A stretch of DNA of 64,000 nucleotides from Alistipes sp. An66 (GCF_002161445.1 NZ_NFHT01000008.1:62001-126000); one strand, 5' to 3'. Counted from the first letter of the stretch, positions 37,132-46,954 are shown. A program made the numbers and translations. The notes: a model not told the origin generated them from the sequence alone.

Positions 37132-37494
37132 CTAAATCAGAATGCGCCCGAGGGAAAAGACATAGTAGTCCACCGGGCTGCCATAGGGACGCGGCGGCGC
37201 GGTGCAGGCGGCAATGCGGACTCCGAATGCGGATTCGACGGCCGAGCGTACGGCAGCACGCTGCCGTACGACGAATTTGTGATCGAGGGATACGACCGGA
37301 GTTTCTGCTTGAAAATCACAGGTATGAGTCCAGGCCGACAGGTAGTTGCGAACCGCGGCTGCGACCTCCTGATCCGCCGGCTGGGTCAACACGGGATGGA
37401 CCTCGCGGAGCTCGTCGCGGACAGAGATCTCCTCCAGGCTCCCCGTCAGCACGAAGAGCGACAGAATCAGCAAGTATTGAATTCTCTCCACCAT
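37132..37494 (-). CDS. Small secreted protein of unknown function
   Basis: A 120-residue protein with a hydrophobic N-terminus ([15 protein letters not shown]) that looks like a signal peptide. The rest is a mixed alpha/beta sequence with two cysteines (TCDF; AACTAP). I do not recognise a family. A -7-like TATCTTCG lies upstream near 37518-37525. It sits upstream of nuoA on the same strand and could share its transcript. An 11-bp inverted repeat (37247-37270) lies inside the coding region. Confidence 0.6.
   Translation of the reverse strand: MVERIQYLLILSLFVLTGSLEEISVRDELREVHPVLTQPADQEVAAAVRNYLSAWTHTCDFQAETPVVSLDHKFVVRQRAAVRSAVESAFGVRIAACTAPPRPYGSPVDYYVFSLGRILI
37247..37270. repeat. 11-bp perfect inverted repeat inside a coding region
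   Basis: CGTACGGCAGC (37247-37257) and GCTGCCGTACG (37260-37270) with a 2-nt loop, within the small secreted protein gene. Confidence 0.8.
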
Positions 37495-37631
37495 CGGATC
37501 AGCGGCATTTCACGCTGCGAAGATACGCTCTTTCGGGCAGAAAAACGAACCGGCAGACCAAAAAATTTCAAAAAAAGTCTCATTCCCGGCGGGAAGGCGG
37601 CTCCGCAGGCCGGTTCCCGGGCTCCGGACGA

Positions 37632-37672
37632 CACGCGGGGAGCGCCCGCATCTGCGGACGCTCCCCGCGCAC
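37632..37672 (-). terminator. Hairpin downstream of sod
   Basis: GCGGGGAGCG pairs with CGCTCCCCGC around a 14-nt loop. No T-tract is adjacent, so termination is uncertain. The rest of 37495-37704 shows no gene. Confidence 0.45.
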
Positions 37673-37704
37673 ACGCCGCCCGGGGCGGACGTGCTTCGCG
37701 TCGG

Positions 37705-38310
37705 TCAGCGGCGGGCGTAGCGGTCGCTGACGCAGCGCCAGTCGACGACGTTCCAGAGTGCCGCGACGGCATCGGCGCGCCGGTTGCGGTAGTCGATGTA
37801 GTAGGCGTGCTCCCAGACGTCGATTCCCAGCAGCGGGATGAGCCCCTTGCGGAGGGGATTCCCGGCATTCGGCTCGGCGAGGATCGACAGATGCCCCTGC
37901 CGGTCGGCGGCCAGCCACACCCATCCCGAACCGAACAACCCCGCGGCAGCCTGATTCATGCGGGTTACGAGGGCATCGAGCGATCCGAAGTCGCGGTCGA
38001 TGGCCGCACGCAGTTCGGGCGACGGCTCCCGCTGCGGCTGCGGCGAGAGCTGTTCGAAAAAGAACGCATGGTTCCAGGCCTGTGCGGCATTGTTGTAGAG
38101 CGGGCCGTCGGCCGCGAGGAGGATGTCTTCGAGCGGCTGTCCGGCCAGCGGCGAATCGAGCAGTAGTTCGTTGAGTTTGGCCACATAGCTCGCATAGTGT
38201 TTGTCGTGGTGAAAGCGCATCGTCTCCTCGGAGAGGTACGGCGCCAGCGCCCCGTAGTCATAGGGCAGTTCGCGGGGCTCGAAACGGGAATCGGTCACAG
38301 TGTCGGTCAT
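37705..38310 (-). CDS. sod: Superoxide dismutase, Fe/Mn family
   Basis: About 201 residues. The metal ligands are visible: His in HHDKHYASYV, His in WNHAFFF, and Asp and His in DVWEHAYYIDY. It removes superoxide. The ATG at 38310 (MTDTVTDSRFEP) is preferred: the ATG at 38355 would lie upstream of a TACCTTTT -7-like box. If the longer form is used, its hydrophobic start could resemble a signal peptide. Fe versus Mn use cannot be decided. It is divergent from tnaA. Confidence 0.93.
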   Translation of the reverse strand: MTDTVTDSRFEPRELPYDYGALAPYLSEETMRFHHDKHYASYVAKLNELLLDSPLAGQPLEDILLAADGPLYNNAAQAWNHAFFFEQLSPQPQREPSPELRAAIDRDFGSLDALVTRMNQAAAGLFGSGWVWLAADRQGHLSILAEPNAGNPLRKGLIPLLGIDVWEHAYYIDYRNRRADAVAALWNVVDWRCVSDRYARR

Positions 38311-38467
38311 GGCGGTCATCAGCATGAGAATCGGAAATAAAAAAGGTACGGTCATTTTTCAGTTTTTCTGCAATTCGCTTCCGATGCCGACAAATTGAAT
38401 GCCCGAACTGCAAAATCTCGAAAAAATTTCGTATTTTTGGTTGAAAAACCAATCAATCGTCACAACC

Positions 38468-39844
38468 ATGAAACTACCCTATGCCGAACCCTACAAGATC
38501 AAGATGACCGAGGCCATCCGCACCTCCACGCGCGAAGAGCGCGAAACCTGGATCCGCGAAGCCCGCTACAACCTCTTCAAACTCCGCGCCGACCAGGTGA
38601 CGATCGACCTGCTGACCGACTCCGGCACGGGGTCGATGTCCGACCGCCAGTGGGCGGCGATGATGACCGGCGACGAGAGCTACGCCGGGGCTTCGTCCTA
38701 TTTCCGGCTGAAAGCCGTCATCGAACGACTCTTCGACATGCCGTGGTTCCTGCCGACCCACCAGGGGCGCGCCGCCGAGAACGTGATCTTCTCGGCCCTG
38801 CTCCGCGAAGGCGACATCGTCCCCGGCAACTCGCACTTCGACACCACGAAGGGCCACATCGAGTTCCGCCGCTGCCACGCCGTGGACTGCACGATCGACG
38901 CCGCGGCCGACACACAGCTCGAAATCCCCTTCAAGGGCGAGATGGACACGGCCAAACTGGAAAAGGTGCTGCGCGAAAACCCGCGCGAGAAGATCCCGTG
39001 CGTGGTGCTGACCATCACCAACAACACGGCCGGGGGTCAGCCCGTTTCGATGCGCAACATCCGCGAGACGGCCGAGGTGTGCCGCCGTTACGGCGTGCCC
39101 CTGCTCATCGACTCGGCGCGCTTCGCCGAGAACGCCTACTTCATCAAGACCCGCGAAGAGGGGTATGCCGACAAGTCGATCAAGGAGATCGTGCGCGAGA
39201 TCTACCAGTATGCCGACATCATGACCATCTCGGCCAAGAAGGACGGCGTGGTGAACATGGGCGGTTTCGTGGCCATGCGTTCCGAGGAGCTCTTCACCCG
39301 GGCCAAATCCTTCTGCATCATGTACGAGGGTTATGTCACCTACGGCGGCATGTCGGGGCGCGACATGGACGCCCTGGCCGTGGGACTGGACGAGAATACG
39401 GAGTTCGAACAGCTCGACGCGCGGATCCGTCAGGTGAAGCTGCTGGGCGACCTGCTCGACGAGTACGGCGTTCCGTACCAGCGTCCGGCCGGAGGGCACG
39501 CGATCTTCATCGACGCCAAGCGGGTGCTCCCGAACCTCCCGAAGGAGCAGTTCATCGCCCAGACGCTGGCCGTGGAGCTCTATCTCGAAGCGGGCATCCG
39601 GGGCGTGGAGATCGGCTCGATCCTCGCGGACCGCGATCCCGAGACGCACGAGAACCGCTATCCGGCGCTCGAACTCCTCCGCCTGGCCATTCCGCGCCGC
39701 GTCTACACGGACAACCACATCCGCGTGATCGCCGCAGCCTGCCGCAACATCTACGAACGCCGTACGGAGATCACGACCGGCTACCGCATCACCTTCGAGG
39801 CGCCGATCCTGCGCCACTTCACCGTCGAGTTGGAGAAGATCTGA
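38468..39844 (+). CDS. tnaA: Tryptophanase
   Basis: A 458-residue PLP enzyme that cleaves tryptophan to indole, pyruvate and ammonia. The PLP lysine is in ISAKKDG (K258). Three positions separate it from tyrosine phenol-lyase and all read as tryptophanase: D125 in HFDTTKGH (Thr in the lyase), VEIGS (Arg-containing in the lyase) and His in LRHFTVEL (Phe in the lyase). No TnaC leader peptide is seen upstream. It is monocistronic, with a strong hairpin downstream. Confidence 0.94.
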   Translation: MKLPYAEPYKIKMTEAIRTSTREERETWIREARYNLFKLRADQVTIDLLTDSGTGSMSDRQWAAMMTGDESYAGASSYFRLKAVIERLFDMPWFLPTHQGRAAENVIFSALLREGDIVPGNSHFDTTKGHIEFRRCHAVDCTIDAAADTQLEIPFKGEMDTAKLEKVLRENPREKIPCVVLTITNNTAGGQPVSMRNIRETAEVCRRYGVPLLIDSARFAENAYFIKTREEGYADKSIKEIVREIYQYADIMTISAKKDGVVNMGGFVAMRSEELFTRAKSFCIMYEGYVTYGGMSGRDMDALAVGLDENTEFEQLDARIRQVKLLGDLLDEYGVPYQRPAGGHAIFIDAKRVLPNLPKEQFIAQTLAVELYLEAGIRGVEIGSILADRDPETHENRYPALELLRLAIPRRVYTDNHIRVIAAACRNIYERRTEITTGYRITFEAPILRHFTVELEKI

Positions 39845-39870
39845 CCCGACGCTCCATGCCGATAAAACGA

Positions 39871-39910
39871 CCGACGCCCGGGGTTCCCCACGGAACTCCG
39901 GGCGTCGTTT
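39871..39910 (+). terminator. Terminator of tnaA
   Basis: A long stem from CGACGCCCGG to CCGGGCGTCG, with an inner GTTCC/GGAAC pairing and a CCAC loop, followed by TTTCG. Confidence 0.75.
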
Positions 39911-39979
39911 CGACAAAGGCGGCCGCTCTCCCGCCTGCGGCGTCCAGCAAGGCCGGGCGGGAATCGGAGATCCGGCCGA

Positions 39980-40972
39980 TCAGAGCAGCGTTTCGAGGAT
40001 CTGCACGGCGTTGAGCGCAGCCCCCTTCTTGATCTGGTCGCTCACGCACCAGAACGCCAGACCGTTCTCCGAGGTCAGGTCCTTGCGGATGCGGCCCACG
40101 TAGACGGGGTCCTTGCCGGCGATGAACAGCGGCATCGGGTAGACCTTGCCGGCGGGATCATCCATCAGCACGACCCCTTCGGCCTTCGAGAAGGCCTCGC
40201 GGGCCTCCTCCACCGATACCGGGCGTTCGGTTTCGAGCCAGATGCTCTCCGAGTGGGCGCGCATCACCGGGACACGCACACAAGTCGCCGAGACGCGGAT
40301 GTCCGAGTGCATGATCTTGCGCGTCTCGTGGAACATCTTCATCTCCTCCTTCGTATAGTCGTTCTCCGTGAAGACGTCGATATGCGGGATGACGTTGTAG
40401 GCCAGCTGGAAGGCGAACTTCTCGACCGTGGGCTCCTTGCCGGCGCCCAGTTCGGCGTACTGCTCCACCAGTTCGGCCATGGCCGAGGCCCCGGCGCCGC
40501 TGGCCGACTGGTAGGTCGACACGTGCACGCGGCGGATGTGCGAAAGGTTCTCGATGGCCTGCAAGGCCACGACCATCTGAATCGTCGTACAGTTCGGATT
40601 GGCGATGATCCGCCGCGGGGCGTTCTTCGCATCTCCGGGGTTGACCTCCGGGACCACCAGGGGCACGTCGGCATCCATGCGGAAGGCGCTCGAATTGTCG
40701 ATCATCACGGCGCCGTGTTTGGTAATCGTTTCGGCAAACTCACGCGACGTGCCGGCTCCGGCCGACGTGAGGGCGAAATCCACCCCCTTGAAGTCGTCGT
40801 TGTGTTGCAGCAGTTTGACGGTGATCTCCCTGCCGCGGAAACGGTAGCTGCGTCCGGCACTCCGTTCGGAGCCGAACAGGAGCAGTTCGTCGATCGGAAG
40901 ATCGCGCTCTTCGAGAATTTTCAGGAACTCCTGACCCACGGCGCCGCTGGCGCCCACGATGGCAATTTTCAT
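39980..40972 (-). CDS. asd: Aspartate-semialdehyde dehydrogenase
   Basis: A 330-residue enzyme that reduces aspartyl phosphate to aspartate semialdehyde, the branch point to lysine, diaminopimelate, threonine and methionine. The NADP site is [12 protein letters not shown] at the N-terminus and the catalytic cysteine is C128 in [19 protein letters not shown] is the expected nearby block. It works after lysC (48.3 kb) and before dapD (51.8 kb) of this window. A promoter -7 box (TATCTTTG) lies at 41015-41022. Confidence 0.97.
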   Translation of the reverse strand: MKIAIVGASGAVGQEFLKILEERDLPIDELLLFGSERSAGRSYRFRGREITVKLLQHNDDFKGVDFALTSAGAGTSREFAETITKHGAVMIDNSSAFRMDADVPLVVPEVNPGDAKNAPRRIIANPNCTTIQMVVALQAIENLSHIRRVHVSTYQSASGAGASAMAELVEQYAELGAGKEPTVEKFAFQLAYNVIPHIDVFTENDYTKEEMKMFHETRKIMHSDIRVSATCVRVPVMRAHSESIWLETERPVSVEEAREAFSKAEGVVLMDDPAGKVYPMPLFIAGKDPVYVGRIRKDLTSENGLAFWCVSDQIKKGAALNAVQILETLL

Positions 40973-41014
40973 GGTTCGTTTCGTTTAATCGGTTTGGCGG
41001 GCAAACCTTCCGGA

Positions 41015-41043
41015 CAAAGATAGTAAAAATTTTTAGAAAACAA
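41015..41043 (-). promoter_or_regulatory. Promoter of asd
   Basis: Minus strand TTG (41041-41043), 18 nt, TATCTTTG (41015-41022), with a 42-nt leader. Confidence 0.7.
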
Positions 41044-41127
41044 CCCCTGCTCGCGTAATTTCGTCCGGGACAGGGAGTTTCCGGAGCCGGGCGGAGCAGC
41101 GCCCGGGGTCCGGACAGGATGCGGGCG

Positions 41128-43527
41128 TCAATCGAAGAAGTCGTCGTCCTCCGTAGTCTCCGTGTCGGCAGCCTCCATTTCGTCCTCACAGTCGTAACGG
41201 GGCATCATCGGCGGCCGCACGAACTGATCCGTACGGCTGACGCCCAGCCGACCGTCGTCATAGACGCGCTTCATGAACTCCCCGACGATCGGAAGGGCCG
41301 CCACACTGCCCTCGCCGCCCGAGATGAAGTGCACGGACTGATCCTCGCCGCCGACCCATGCTCCGGCCACCAGCCGCGGCGCCACGCACATGAACCACGC
41401 ATCGCGGTTCTTGTTCGACGTACCGGTCTTGCCGCCGATCTCCATGTCGGTCAAACCGAACTGCCATTTCAGCCGTCCGGCCGTTCCGGCGTTGACCACG
41501 CCCTGCAACATCGTCAGCATCGTATAGGCCGTGCGTTCGCTGATGGCGTCCTGCGACTGCGGGATGAACGTCGCGATGAGGTTGCCCTGACGGTCCTCGA
41601 TGCGCGTCACGAAGATCGGATCCGTGTGCACGCCCTCGTTGGCGAAGGTCGAGAAGGCGCTGACCATCTCGTAGACGTTCGATTCCGAGGTTCCGAGGCA
41701 CAGCGCCGGAACCGGATCGATGTAGCTGCGGATACCCATGTTGTGGATGAAGTCGGCCACGGCTTCGGGCTGTTTGGCCTGCTTCATGATCCAGGCCGAA
41801 TAGTTGTTGCGGCTGCGGGCGAGGCCCCAGCGCAGCGGGTGCAGCACGCCGTCGTATTCGACCCGCCCGGCCTCCTTCGGCGACCAGGCCGTACCGTTGG
41901 CCGTCTCGATCGTCGTCGGCAGGTTCGGGACCATCGTGCAGGGGGTGAATCCCAGATGGTCGATGGCGAACGTATAGACGAAGGGCTTGATCGTCGAACC
42001 GATCTGCCGTTTGCCCTGCTTGGCCATGTCATACTTGAAGTAGCGGAAGTTCGGACCGCCGACGTATGCCTTGACCGCACCCGTACGGGGATCCATGGCC
42101 ACCATTGCGGCGCGCATGATGCGCTTGTGGTGGAGGATCGAGTCGCGCGGCGTCATCAGCGTATCGCGCTCGCCCTTGTAGGTGAAGACCTTCATCGCGC
42201 AGGGCCTGTCGAACGACGCCAGAATCTCCTTCTCGCTGCTCCCGGCCTCCTTCATCTCCCGGTAACGGTCCGAGTAGCGGATTGCCTGGCGCATGATCCG
42301 GTCGCGCTCCGCGCGGTCCGTATCGAGGAACAGCACCTTCGTATTGCGGTACTGCGCATCCATCTTGGGTTGGATGACCGTCTCCATCTGCTTCTGGACC
42401 GCCTGTTCGGCATAGGCCTGCATCCGGGAGTTGATCGTCGTATAGATTTTCAGTCCGTCGCGGTAGATGTTGTAGGGCGTGCCGTCGGCCTTGGTGTTCT
42501 TGTGGCACCAGCCGTAGAGGGGGTTCTCCTCGTACTCCTTCACCGCCTGGTCATAGTCCCATTCGTTGTAGAACTGGCTGCGCTTCGGGCGTTCGGCGTT
42601 CATCACCAGGCGGAGCATCTCGCGGAAGTAGGTCGCCGAGCCCTCGTTGTGCGACACGGGCTTGTAGTTCAGCACGATGGGGAGGGCCGCAATCGAGTCA
42701 CGCTGGGCGCGGGTCAGGGCGCCGGCCTCCGCCATGCGCGAGAGGACCAGATTGCGGCGCGCCAGGGCGTTGTCCGGATTCCGCACGGGCGAGTAGCGCG
42801 TCGGGGCGTTCACCACGCCGACCAGCACCGCGGCCTCCTGCACGTTGAGTTCGTGGGGTTCCTTGTTGAAAAAGGTGTGGGCCGCCGACTTGATGCCGTA
42901 GGCGTTCGAGCCGTACTCCACCGTATTGAGGTACATGGCGGCGATCTCCTCCTTCGTATAGTTGTATTCGAGTTTGAGGGCGGTGATCCACTCTTTGAGT
43001 TTCGCGGTGACGAGTTTGGCCATCCGTCCCAGCCGTCCCCGGTTGCCCGTATCGCGCGGGAAGAGGTTCTTGGCCAGCTGCTGCGTGATGGTCGAGCCGC
43101 CGCCCTGCGAGGTGTTCTGCAACAGCACGGTCTTCACGGCCACGCGCGCCAGCGAGGGGATGTCGATACCCGAATGGCTGCGGAAGCGCGCGTCCTCGGT
43201 GGCGATGAGCGCCGCGACGATCGGCGGCACCTCGTGTCCGTCGAGGCGGATGTGGAGCGTCGAATCCGCCGGGAAGAGGTCGGCATACTGCACGTAGGAG
43301 CGGTTCTGCACGAAGAACGTGCCGAGGACCTTCCCGTCCTCGGAGTAGATCTCCGTGGCGAGGTTGCTCCGGGGGTTTTCCAACTCCTCGAACGAAGGCA
43401 TGCGTCCGAAGGTTCCGAGCGCCGTGAGCAGCAGCAACAGGCCCACCAGGGCGAAGGGCGCGAAGGCCACGATCCAGATCCATTTTATCGCCTTCGGGCT
43501 GATTCCCGACTTTTTACGCTGTACCAT
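41128..43527 (-). CDS. Penicillin-binding protein 1A
   Basis: A 799-residue bifunctional peptidoglycan synthase. A short cytoplasmic tail and one membrane anchor (about 14-38) are followed by a GT51 glycosyltransferase domain with catalytic E111 in IATEDARFRSHSGID and QQLAKNLFPRD. A transpeptidase domain with S511 in GSTIKPFVY and KTGTSNKN completes it. The C-terminus is an acidic tail ending TTEDDDFFD. The ATG at 43527 is used because an upstream in-frame ATG (43578) precedes the -7 box at 43544-43551. Confidence 0.95.
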   Translation of the reverse strand: MVQRKKSGISPKAIKWIWIVAFAPFALVGLLLLLTALGTFGRMPSFEELENPRSNLATEIYSEDGKVLGTFFVQNRSYVQYADLFPADSTLHIRLDGHEVPPIVAALIATEDARFRSHSGIDIPSLARVAVKTVLLQNTSQGGGSTITQQLAKNLFPRDTGNRGRLGRMAKLVTAKLKEWITALKLEYNYTKEEIAAMYLNTVEYGSNAYGIKSAAHTFFNKEPHELNVQEAAVLVGVVNAPTRYSPVRNPDNALARRNLVLSRMAEAGALTRAQRDSIAALPIVLNYKPVSHNEGSATYFREMLRLVMNAERPKRSQFYNEWDYDQAVKEYEENPLYGWCHKNTKADGTPYNIYRDGLKIYTTINSRMQAYAEQAVQKQMETVIQPKMDAQYRNTKVLFLDTDRAERDRIMRQAIRYSDRYREMKEAGSSEKEILASFDRPCAMKVFTYKGERDTLMTPRDSILHHKRIMRAAMVAMDPRTGAVKAYVGGPNFRYFKYDMAKQGKRQIGSTIKPFVYTFAIDHLGFTPCTMVPNLPTTIETANGTAWSPKEAGRVEYDGVLHPLRWGLARSRNNYSAWIMKQAKQPEAVADFIHNMGIRSYIDPVPALCLGTSESNVYEMVSAFSTFANEGVHTDPIFVTRIEDRQGNLIATFIPQSQDAISERTAYTMLTMLQGVVNAGTAGRLKWQFGLTDMEIGGKTGTSNKNRDAWFMCVAPRLVAGAWVGGEDQSVHFISGGEGSVAALPIVGEFMKRVYDDGRLGVSRTDQFVRPPMMPRYDCEDEMEAADTETTEDDDFFD

Positions 43528-43543
43528 ACATCCGATTTTGCGG

Positions 43544-43551
43544 CAAAGATA
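43544..43551 (-). promoter_or_regulatory. -7 box of the PBP1A gene
   Basis: TATCTTTG on the minus strand, 16 nt before the ATG at 43527, with TTTG upstream at a slightly short spacing. Confidence 0.55.
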
Positions 43552-43574
43552 CAAAATATTCCCCAACAAATCAT

Positions 43575-46514
43575 TCAAAACGGCAGACCGAGCGAGGCAC
43601 CGATCCAGACACCGCCGCTCGACGGTCGGTAACAGGAGACGGTGAAGGAGGAGGTGGCCGATGCCGGCTGCCGGAAGAGGTTGAAATCGAACGAGAGGTC
43701 GCCGCCTGCCGACCAGATCCCGCGCCAGGTCAGGCCGCGGGTTCCGGGGGTGCGGAACCGGGCGTAGTCGCCCCCGATGTTCAGGCGGATACGCTTGAAA
43801 TAGATCACCGAACCGATACCGCCCTCGGGATAGCAGAGCGGCAGCCGGTAGTTGAGTTCGCCGGCCGTGTAGTTGTTCGAGACGATGTCGGCCGAGGTGA
43901 AGCCCCGCGGAATGAGGCGCGTGGACTTGTAGCTCAACGGAGCGTAGCCGCCCGGGAACTTGTAGCCGCCGATCGACGTCTGGTAGGTCGCGGCCACCGA
44001 GAGCGAATGGTGCGGGGCGACGCCCGGCAGGTAGGTCTGGCCGTAGAACGAGATCAGATCGCTGAAATAGCGGTCCGCGGGGTTGAACGTGTAGTTCGTC
44101 ATGAGGGTATAGCCCCAGCGGGGCGCGAAGTCGCGGTGCGCGAGCCGCACCTGGTCCGAAAATCCCACGCCGAAGGCCACCTTGTGCAGGCCCTTGCGGA
44201 AACCGATGTGCTGGATGTTGGTGATCCCGCCGTTATCGCCCCAGCGGATCTCGTCCAGATCGGCGACCATGCCGTTCGAGTAGTTCCAGCCGGCCGACAC
44301 CGTAAGCTGCCGCGTGCGGTATCCGCGCTGGAAACAGAGCGGCAGCGAGGCCGTCAGCCCCACGGAGTAGTATTTGTCGGGGGCGGGACGCGACTGGTAC
44401 TCGTATTTCCCGGTCTGGGCGTTGTACTGCCCGAGCGAATAGAAGAGCTGGTTGCCGCCGTAGGAGGCGTCGAGATCGAAGCGCACGCCCAGTCCGAAGT
44501 AGCGCACGCCGAGGTTCACGAGCGAGCCTTCGTGGCGGTTCCAGCCGTAGGAGGCGTAGGACTCGGTGTTCGAGAGGAGGTTCTGCGAGATGAGCGTGAC
44601 GCCGGCATTCAGGTCGATCGCCTGCTCGTCGACCAGCGAGAAGGGATTGAACGCCACGGGCATCCAGCTGTGTACATTGATCAGATTGGGCACTTTCCGA
44701 TAGCGTTTCGCCCGGAAATCGCGGCTCTGGGCCGTTGAGTCCGCCGCCGTGAACCGCACCGTATCGAGATTCACCACCTCCCAGCGCCGGCGCTCCGGGT
44801 TGACGAGGTTCACCGGCAGCCGCGACGGCGCCACGGGAATCAGCGCGCTGTCGGTCGGCTGTTCCGCCACACGATAGCCCCGCCGGTCGTAGGTCGTCAC
44901 GAGCAGCTCCCCGCCGGCCGGCGCCGGATCGAAGGAGCCGTAGGCGGAGGTCGTGATGCGGTATTCGCGCCCGGTCGTCAGATCGTAACAGTGGGCTTCG
45001 TCCTTGCCCGAGGCGATCGAGCCGTAATAGAGCCGTCCGTCCCCGGCCCGCAGATCCGAGAGCGTGATGTAGGCCCCTTCGGTCACGGCGTGCAGTCCCT
45101 CGGCATCGATGCGTCCGATCCACATGCCGCTGTCGTCGGTCACCAGCACATACCAGGCGCGCGTCAGGTCGTCCCACGCCAGGCCGTGCAGCTCCTTGCC
45201 GTCGGGTGCCGCGAAGCGCTGCTCCCCGGCACCGTTACGCCGCACGGCCACCGTATAGCGGCCGTCGGGGCTGTATTCGACCCATCCCAGTTCGTCGGGC
45301 GTTGCCGTGGGATAGAGCACCCGCCGGGCATGCCCGGCCGTCCGGGGGCGTCCGTCCGCAAGATTCATCCAGCAGAGCTGCGAGTTGACCCGCTGTTCGA
45401 AGAGCAGCGAACGCCGGTATTCGGTCCACCAGATGCGGCCGTTGCCCAGCGTCGGGCGCGTGGAGATCAACCCCGTCGAGGCGATCGTATGCTCCTCGCC
45501 CGTGCGGCGGTCGATGCGCACGAAGCGGGACACGCGCCCCAGGTCGGTCTTGACGGCCAGCACCGCCGTATCGCCCAGCGGCAGCGGCCACTGGTAGGTC
45601 GTATGGTTTCGTTCGGGAAGCCCGACGAGCGGCCGCGCGCTGTCGCTCACCTTCGGCAGGGAGTCCCAGAAGCGTTCCAGCGTGTCGAACGTTTCACGGA
45701 ACAGCTTGCTGACATTCGTATCGTAATACTTTTCCAGCGCGATCCGGGTCGTGGCCAGCAGGTAGGGGTTGCGCGCGCCGTACCATGCCACGCGGTCCCA
45801 AATGTTCTCATCGTAACGCGCCCAGGCATAGGAGCAGATCTGATAGCCCAGTTCGTAGTGGTCGGGGATGTAGTCGCGGTAGGAGCCGCAGAACCAGCGG
45901 TCGATGTTGCGGCAGTCGCGGCCGACGCTGCCCATCGCGCGGTAGGCCATCGAGAAGGAGGGTTGCAGCCCCCGCCCGAACGACGACATCATCGTCTCGG
46001 ACATCACGGCATCGCCCTCCATGGCCCAGATCGGCAGGCACAGCAGTCCGATGGTCGAGCCCTGCTGTCCGAGCAGCCAGCTCAACACGCGGATCACGCC
46101 CCGGTCGAGGTTGTTGTACTGCACGGCGTGGCGGTACTCGTGGGCCACGAGCTGTTTGCACCACGGCATCGAATAGCCGTCGACGGCCGGCGAGGTGAGG
46201 AACTCCACGCGCTTCGGGAGATACATCACCAGACCGTTCGACTGGAAGTTTTCGGGATGCATGACGAACGGGATGCGCATCGGCCCGCGGCTGAATCCGT
46301 AGGAGATGTCGGGCTGCACGGTGCGGATGTAGAAGAGCGTCCGCCGGGCGAGCGCCGAAACCGTATCGGGATAGATCATCCGCACGTCGGGCGTGCGGAT
46401 CGTCGACCACTTCTGCGGGGGGTCCGAGCCCCAGGTGTAGTACTGCGCGGCGGCACGGTGCATGCCGAAGAGCGTACACAGGGCCACGAGCAGCAGAAAC
46501 AGCGACCGGCGCAC
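43575..46514 (-). CDS. Large exported protein: HExxH domain, beta-propeller and outer-membrane barrel
   Basis: A 979-residue protein. A signal peptide (1-23) is followed by a domain with H125-E126-Y-R-H129 and a downstream E166 in WAMEGDA, the layout of gluzincin-type zinc peptidases. A middle region (about 300-600) has TolB-like propeller repeats (VEYSPDGRYTVAV; WWTEYRR). The C-terminal third is a beta-barrel with many aromatic-ended strands and ends in Phe (GASLGLPF), as outer-membrane proteins do. The name TolB-like protein would miss the peptidase part. It starts one base after the SUI1 gene stop. Substrate and activity are unknown. Confidence 0.8.
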   Translation of the reverse strand: MRRSLFLLLVALCTLFGMHRAAAQYYTWGSDPPQKWSTIRTPDVRMIYPDTVSALARRTLFYIRTVQPDISYGFSRGPMRIPFVMHPENFQSNGLVMYLPKRVEFLTSPAVDGYSMPWCKQLVAHEYRHAVQYNNLDRGVIRVLSWLLGQQGSTIGLLCLPIWAMEGDAVMSETMMSSFGRGLQPSFSMAYRAMGSVGRDCRNIDRWFCGSYRDYIPDHYELGYQICSYAWARYDENIWDRVAWYGARNPYLLATTRIALEKYYDTNVSKLFRETFDTLERFWDSLPKVSDSARPLVGLPERNHTTYQWPLPLGDTAVLAVKTDLGRVSRFVRIDRRTGEEHTIASTGLISTRPTLGNGRIWWTEYRRSLLFEQRVNSQLCWMNLADGRPRTAGHARRVLYPTATPDELGWVEYSPDGRYTVAVRRNGAGEQRFAAPDGKELHGLAWDDLTRAWYVLVTDDSGMWIGRIDAEGLHAVTEGAYITLSDLRAGDGRLYYGSIASGKDEAHCYDLTTGREYRITTSAYGSFDPAPAGGELLVTTYDRRGYRVAEQPTDSALIPVAPSRLPVNLVNPERRRWEVVNLDTVRFTAADSTAQSRDFRAKRYRKVPNLINVHSWMPVAFNPFSLVDEQAIDLNAGVTLISQNLLSNTESYASYGWNRHEGSLVNLGVRYFGLGVRFDLDASYGGNQLFYSLGQYNAQTGKYEYQSRPAPDKYYSVGLTASLPLCFQRGYRTRQLTVSAGWNYSNGMVADLDEIRWGDNGGITNIQHIGFRKGLHKVAFGVGFSDQVRLAHRDFAPRWGYTLMTNYTFNPADRYFSDLISFYGQTYLPGVAPHHSLSVAATYQTSIGGYKFPGGYAPLSYKSTRLIPRGFTSADIVSNNYTAGELNYRLPLCYPEGGIGSVIYFKRIRLNIGGDYARFRTPGTRGLTWRGIWSAGGDLSFDFNLFRQPASATSSFTVSCYRPSSGGVWIGASLGLPF

Positions 46515-46515
46515 G

Positions 46516-46863
46516 TCAGGAACCGGCCTTTTTGCAGCGGTAGCCGCTGCGGGTGAGTATTTCGACGATCCGGTCGCGGTGGTCGCCCTGGATGAGGATT
46601 TCGCCCTGCTTGGCGGCCCCGCCGACGCCGCATTTCGTTTTGAGCAGGCGCGCCAGGGCTTGCAGGTCCTCGTCGCGCCCCACGAACCCCTTCACGAGCG
46701 TCACGACCTTCCCGGCGCGCTGCTTGCGGTCGAGCCACACGCGCAGCTCCTGCCGTTGCGGGGGAAGCGTCTCCGCTTCGGGCTCCTCGTCGGTTTCGTA
46801 TTCGAAGTCGGGGTTGGTCGAGTAGACCATTCCGAGCCGTGATTTCCAGTCGTTGTCAGCCAT
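46516..46863 (-). CDS. SUI1/YciH-type translation initiation factor
   Basis: A 115-residue protein. The C-terminal SUI1 domain is clear: AGKVVTLVKGFVGRDEDLQ, LKTKCGVGGAAKQGEILIQG and the final DRIVEILTRSGY. It is related to eukaryotic eIF1 and may tune start-codon selection. The N-terminus is acidic. It is divergent from the DUF4435 gene and directly upstream of the large fusion protein gene, with one base between. Confidence 0.93.
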   Translation of the reverse strand: MADNDWKSRLGMVYSTNPDFEYETDEEPEAETLPPQRQELRVWLDRKQRAGKVVTLVKGFVGRDEDLQALARLLKTKCGVGGAAKQGEILIQGDHRDRIVEILTRSGYRCKKAGS

Positions 46864-46915
46864 AAAAAAATGTTGTTCGGATGGTAGGAATAAAACGTCG
46901 CTTCGGGCGCTTTAT

Positions 46916-46947
46916 TTTGCACAAAAATACGAAAATATTTATCTTTG
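46916..46947 (+). promoter_or_regulatory. Promoter of the DUF4435 gene
   Basis: TTTG (46916-46919), 20 nt, TATCTTTG (46940-46947). The -7 box ends 7 nt before the ATG at 46955, so the mRNA should be leaderless or nearly so. Confidence 0.8.
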
Positions 46948-46954
46948 TAAGCGT

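Noticed and set aside
38356..38467. TnaC-like leader peptide upstream of tnaA
   Set aside because: No short frame with a Trp codon and suitable spacing is visible in the 112 bases.
38468..39844. Tyrosine phenol-lyase
   Set aside because: All three checked specificity positions (Asp in HFDTTKGH, VEIGS, His in LRHFT) are of the tryptophanase type.
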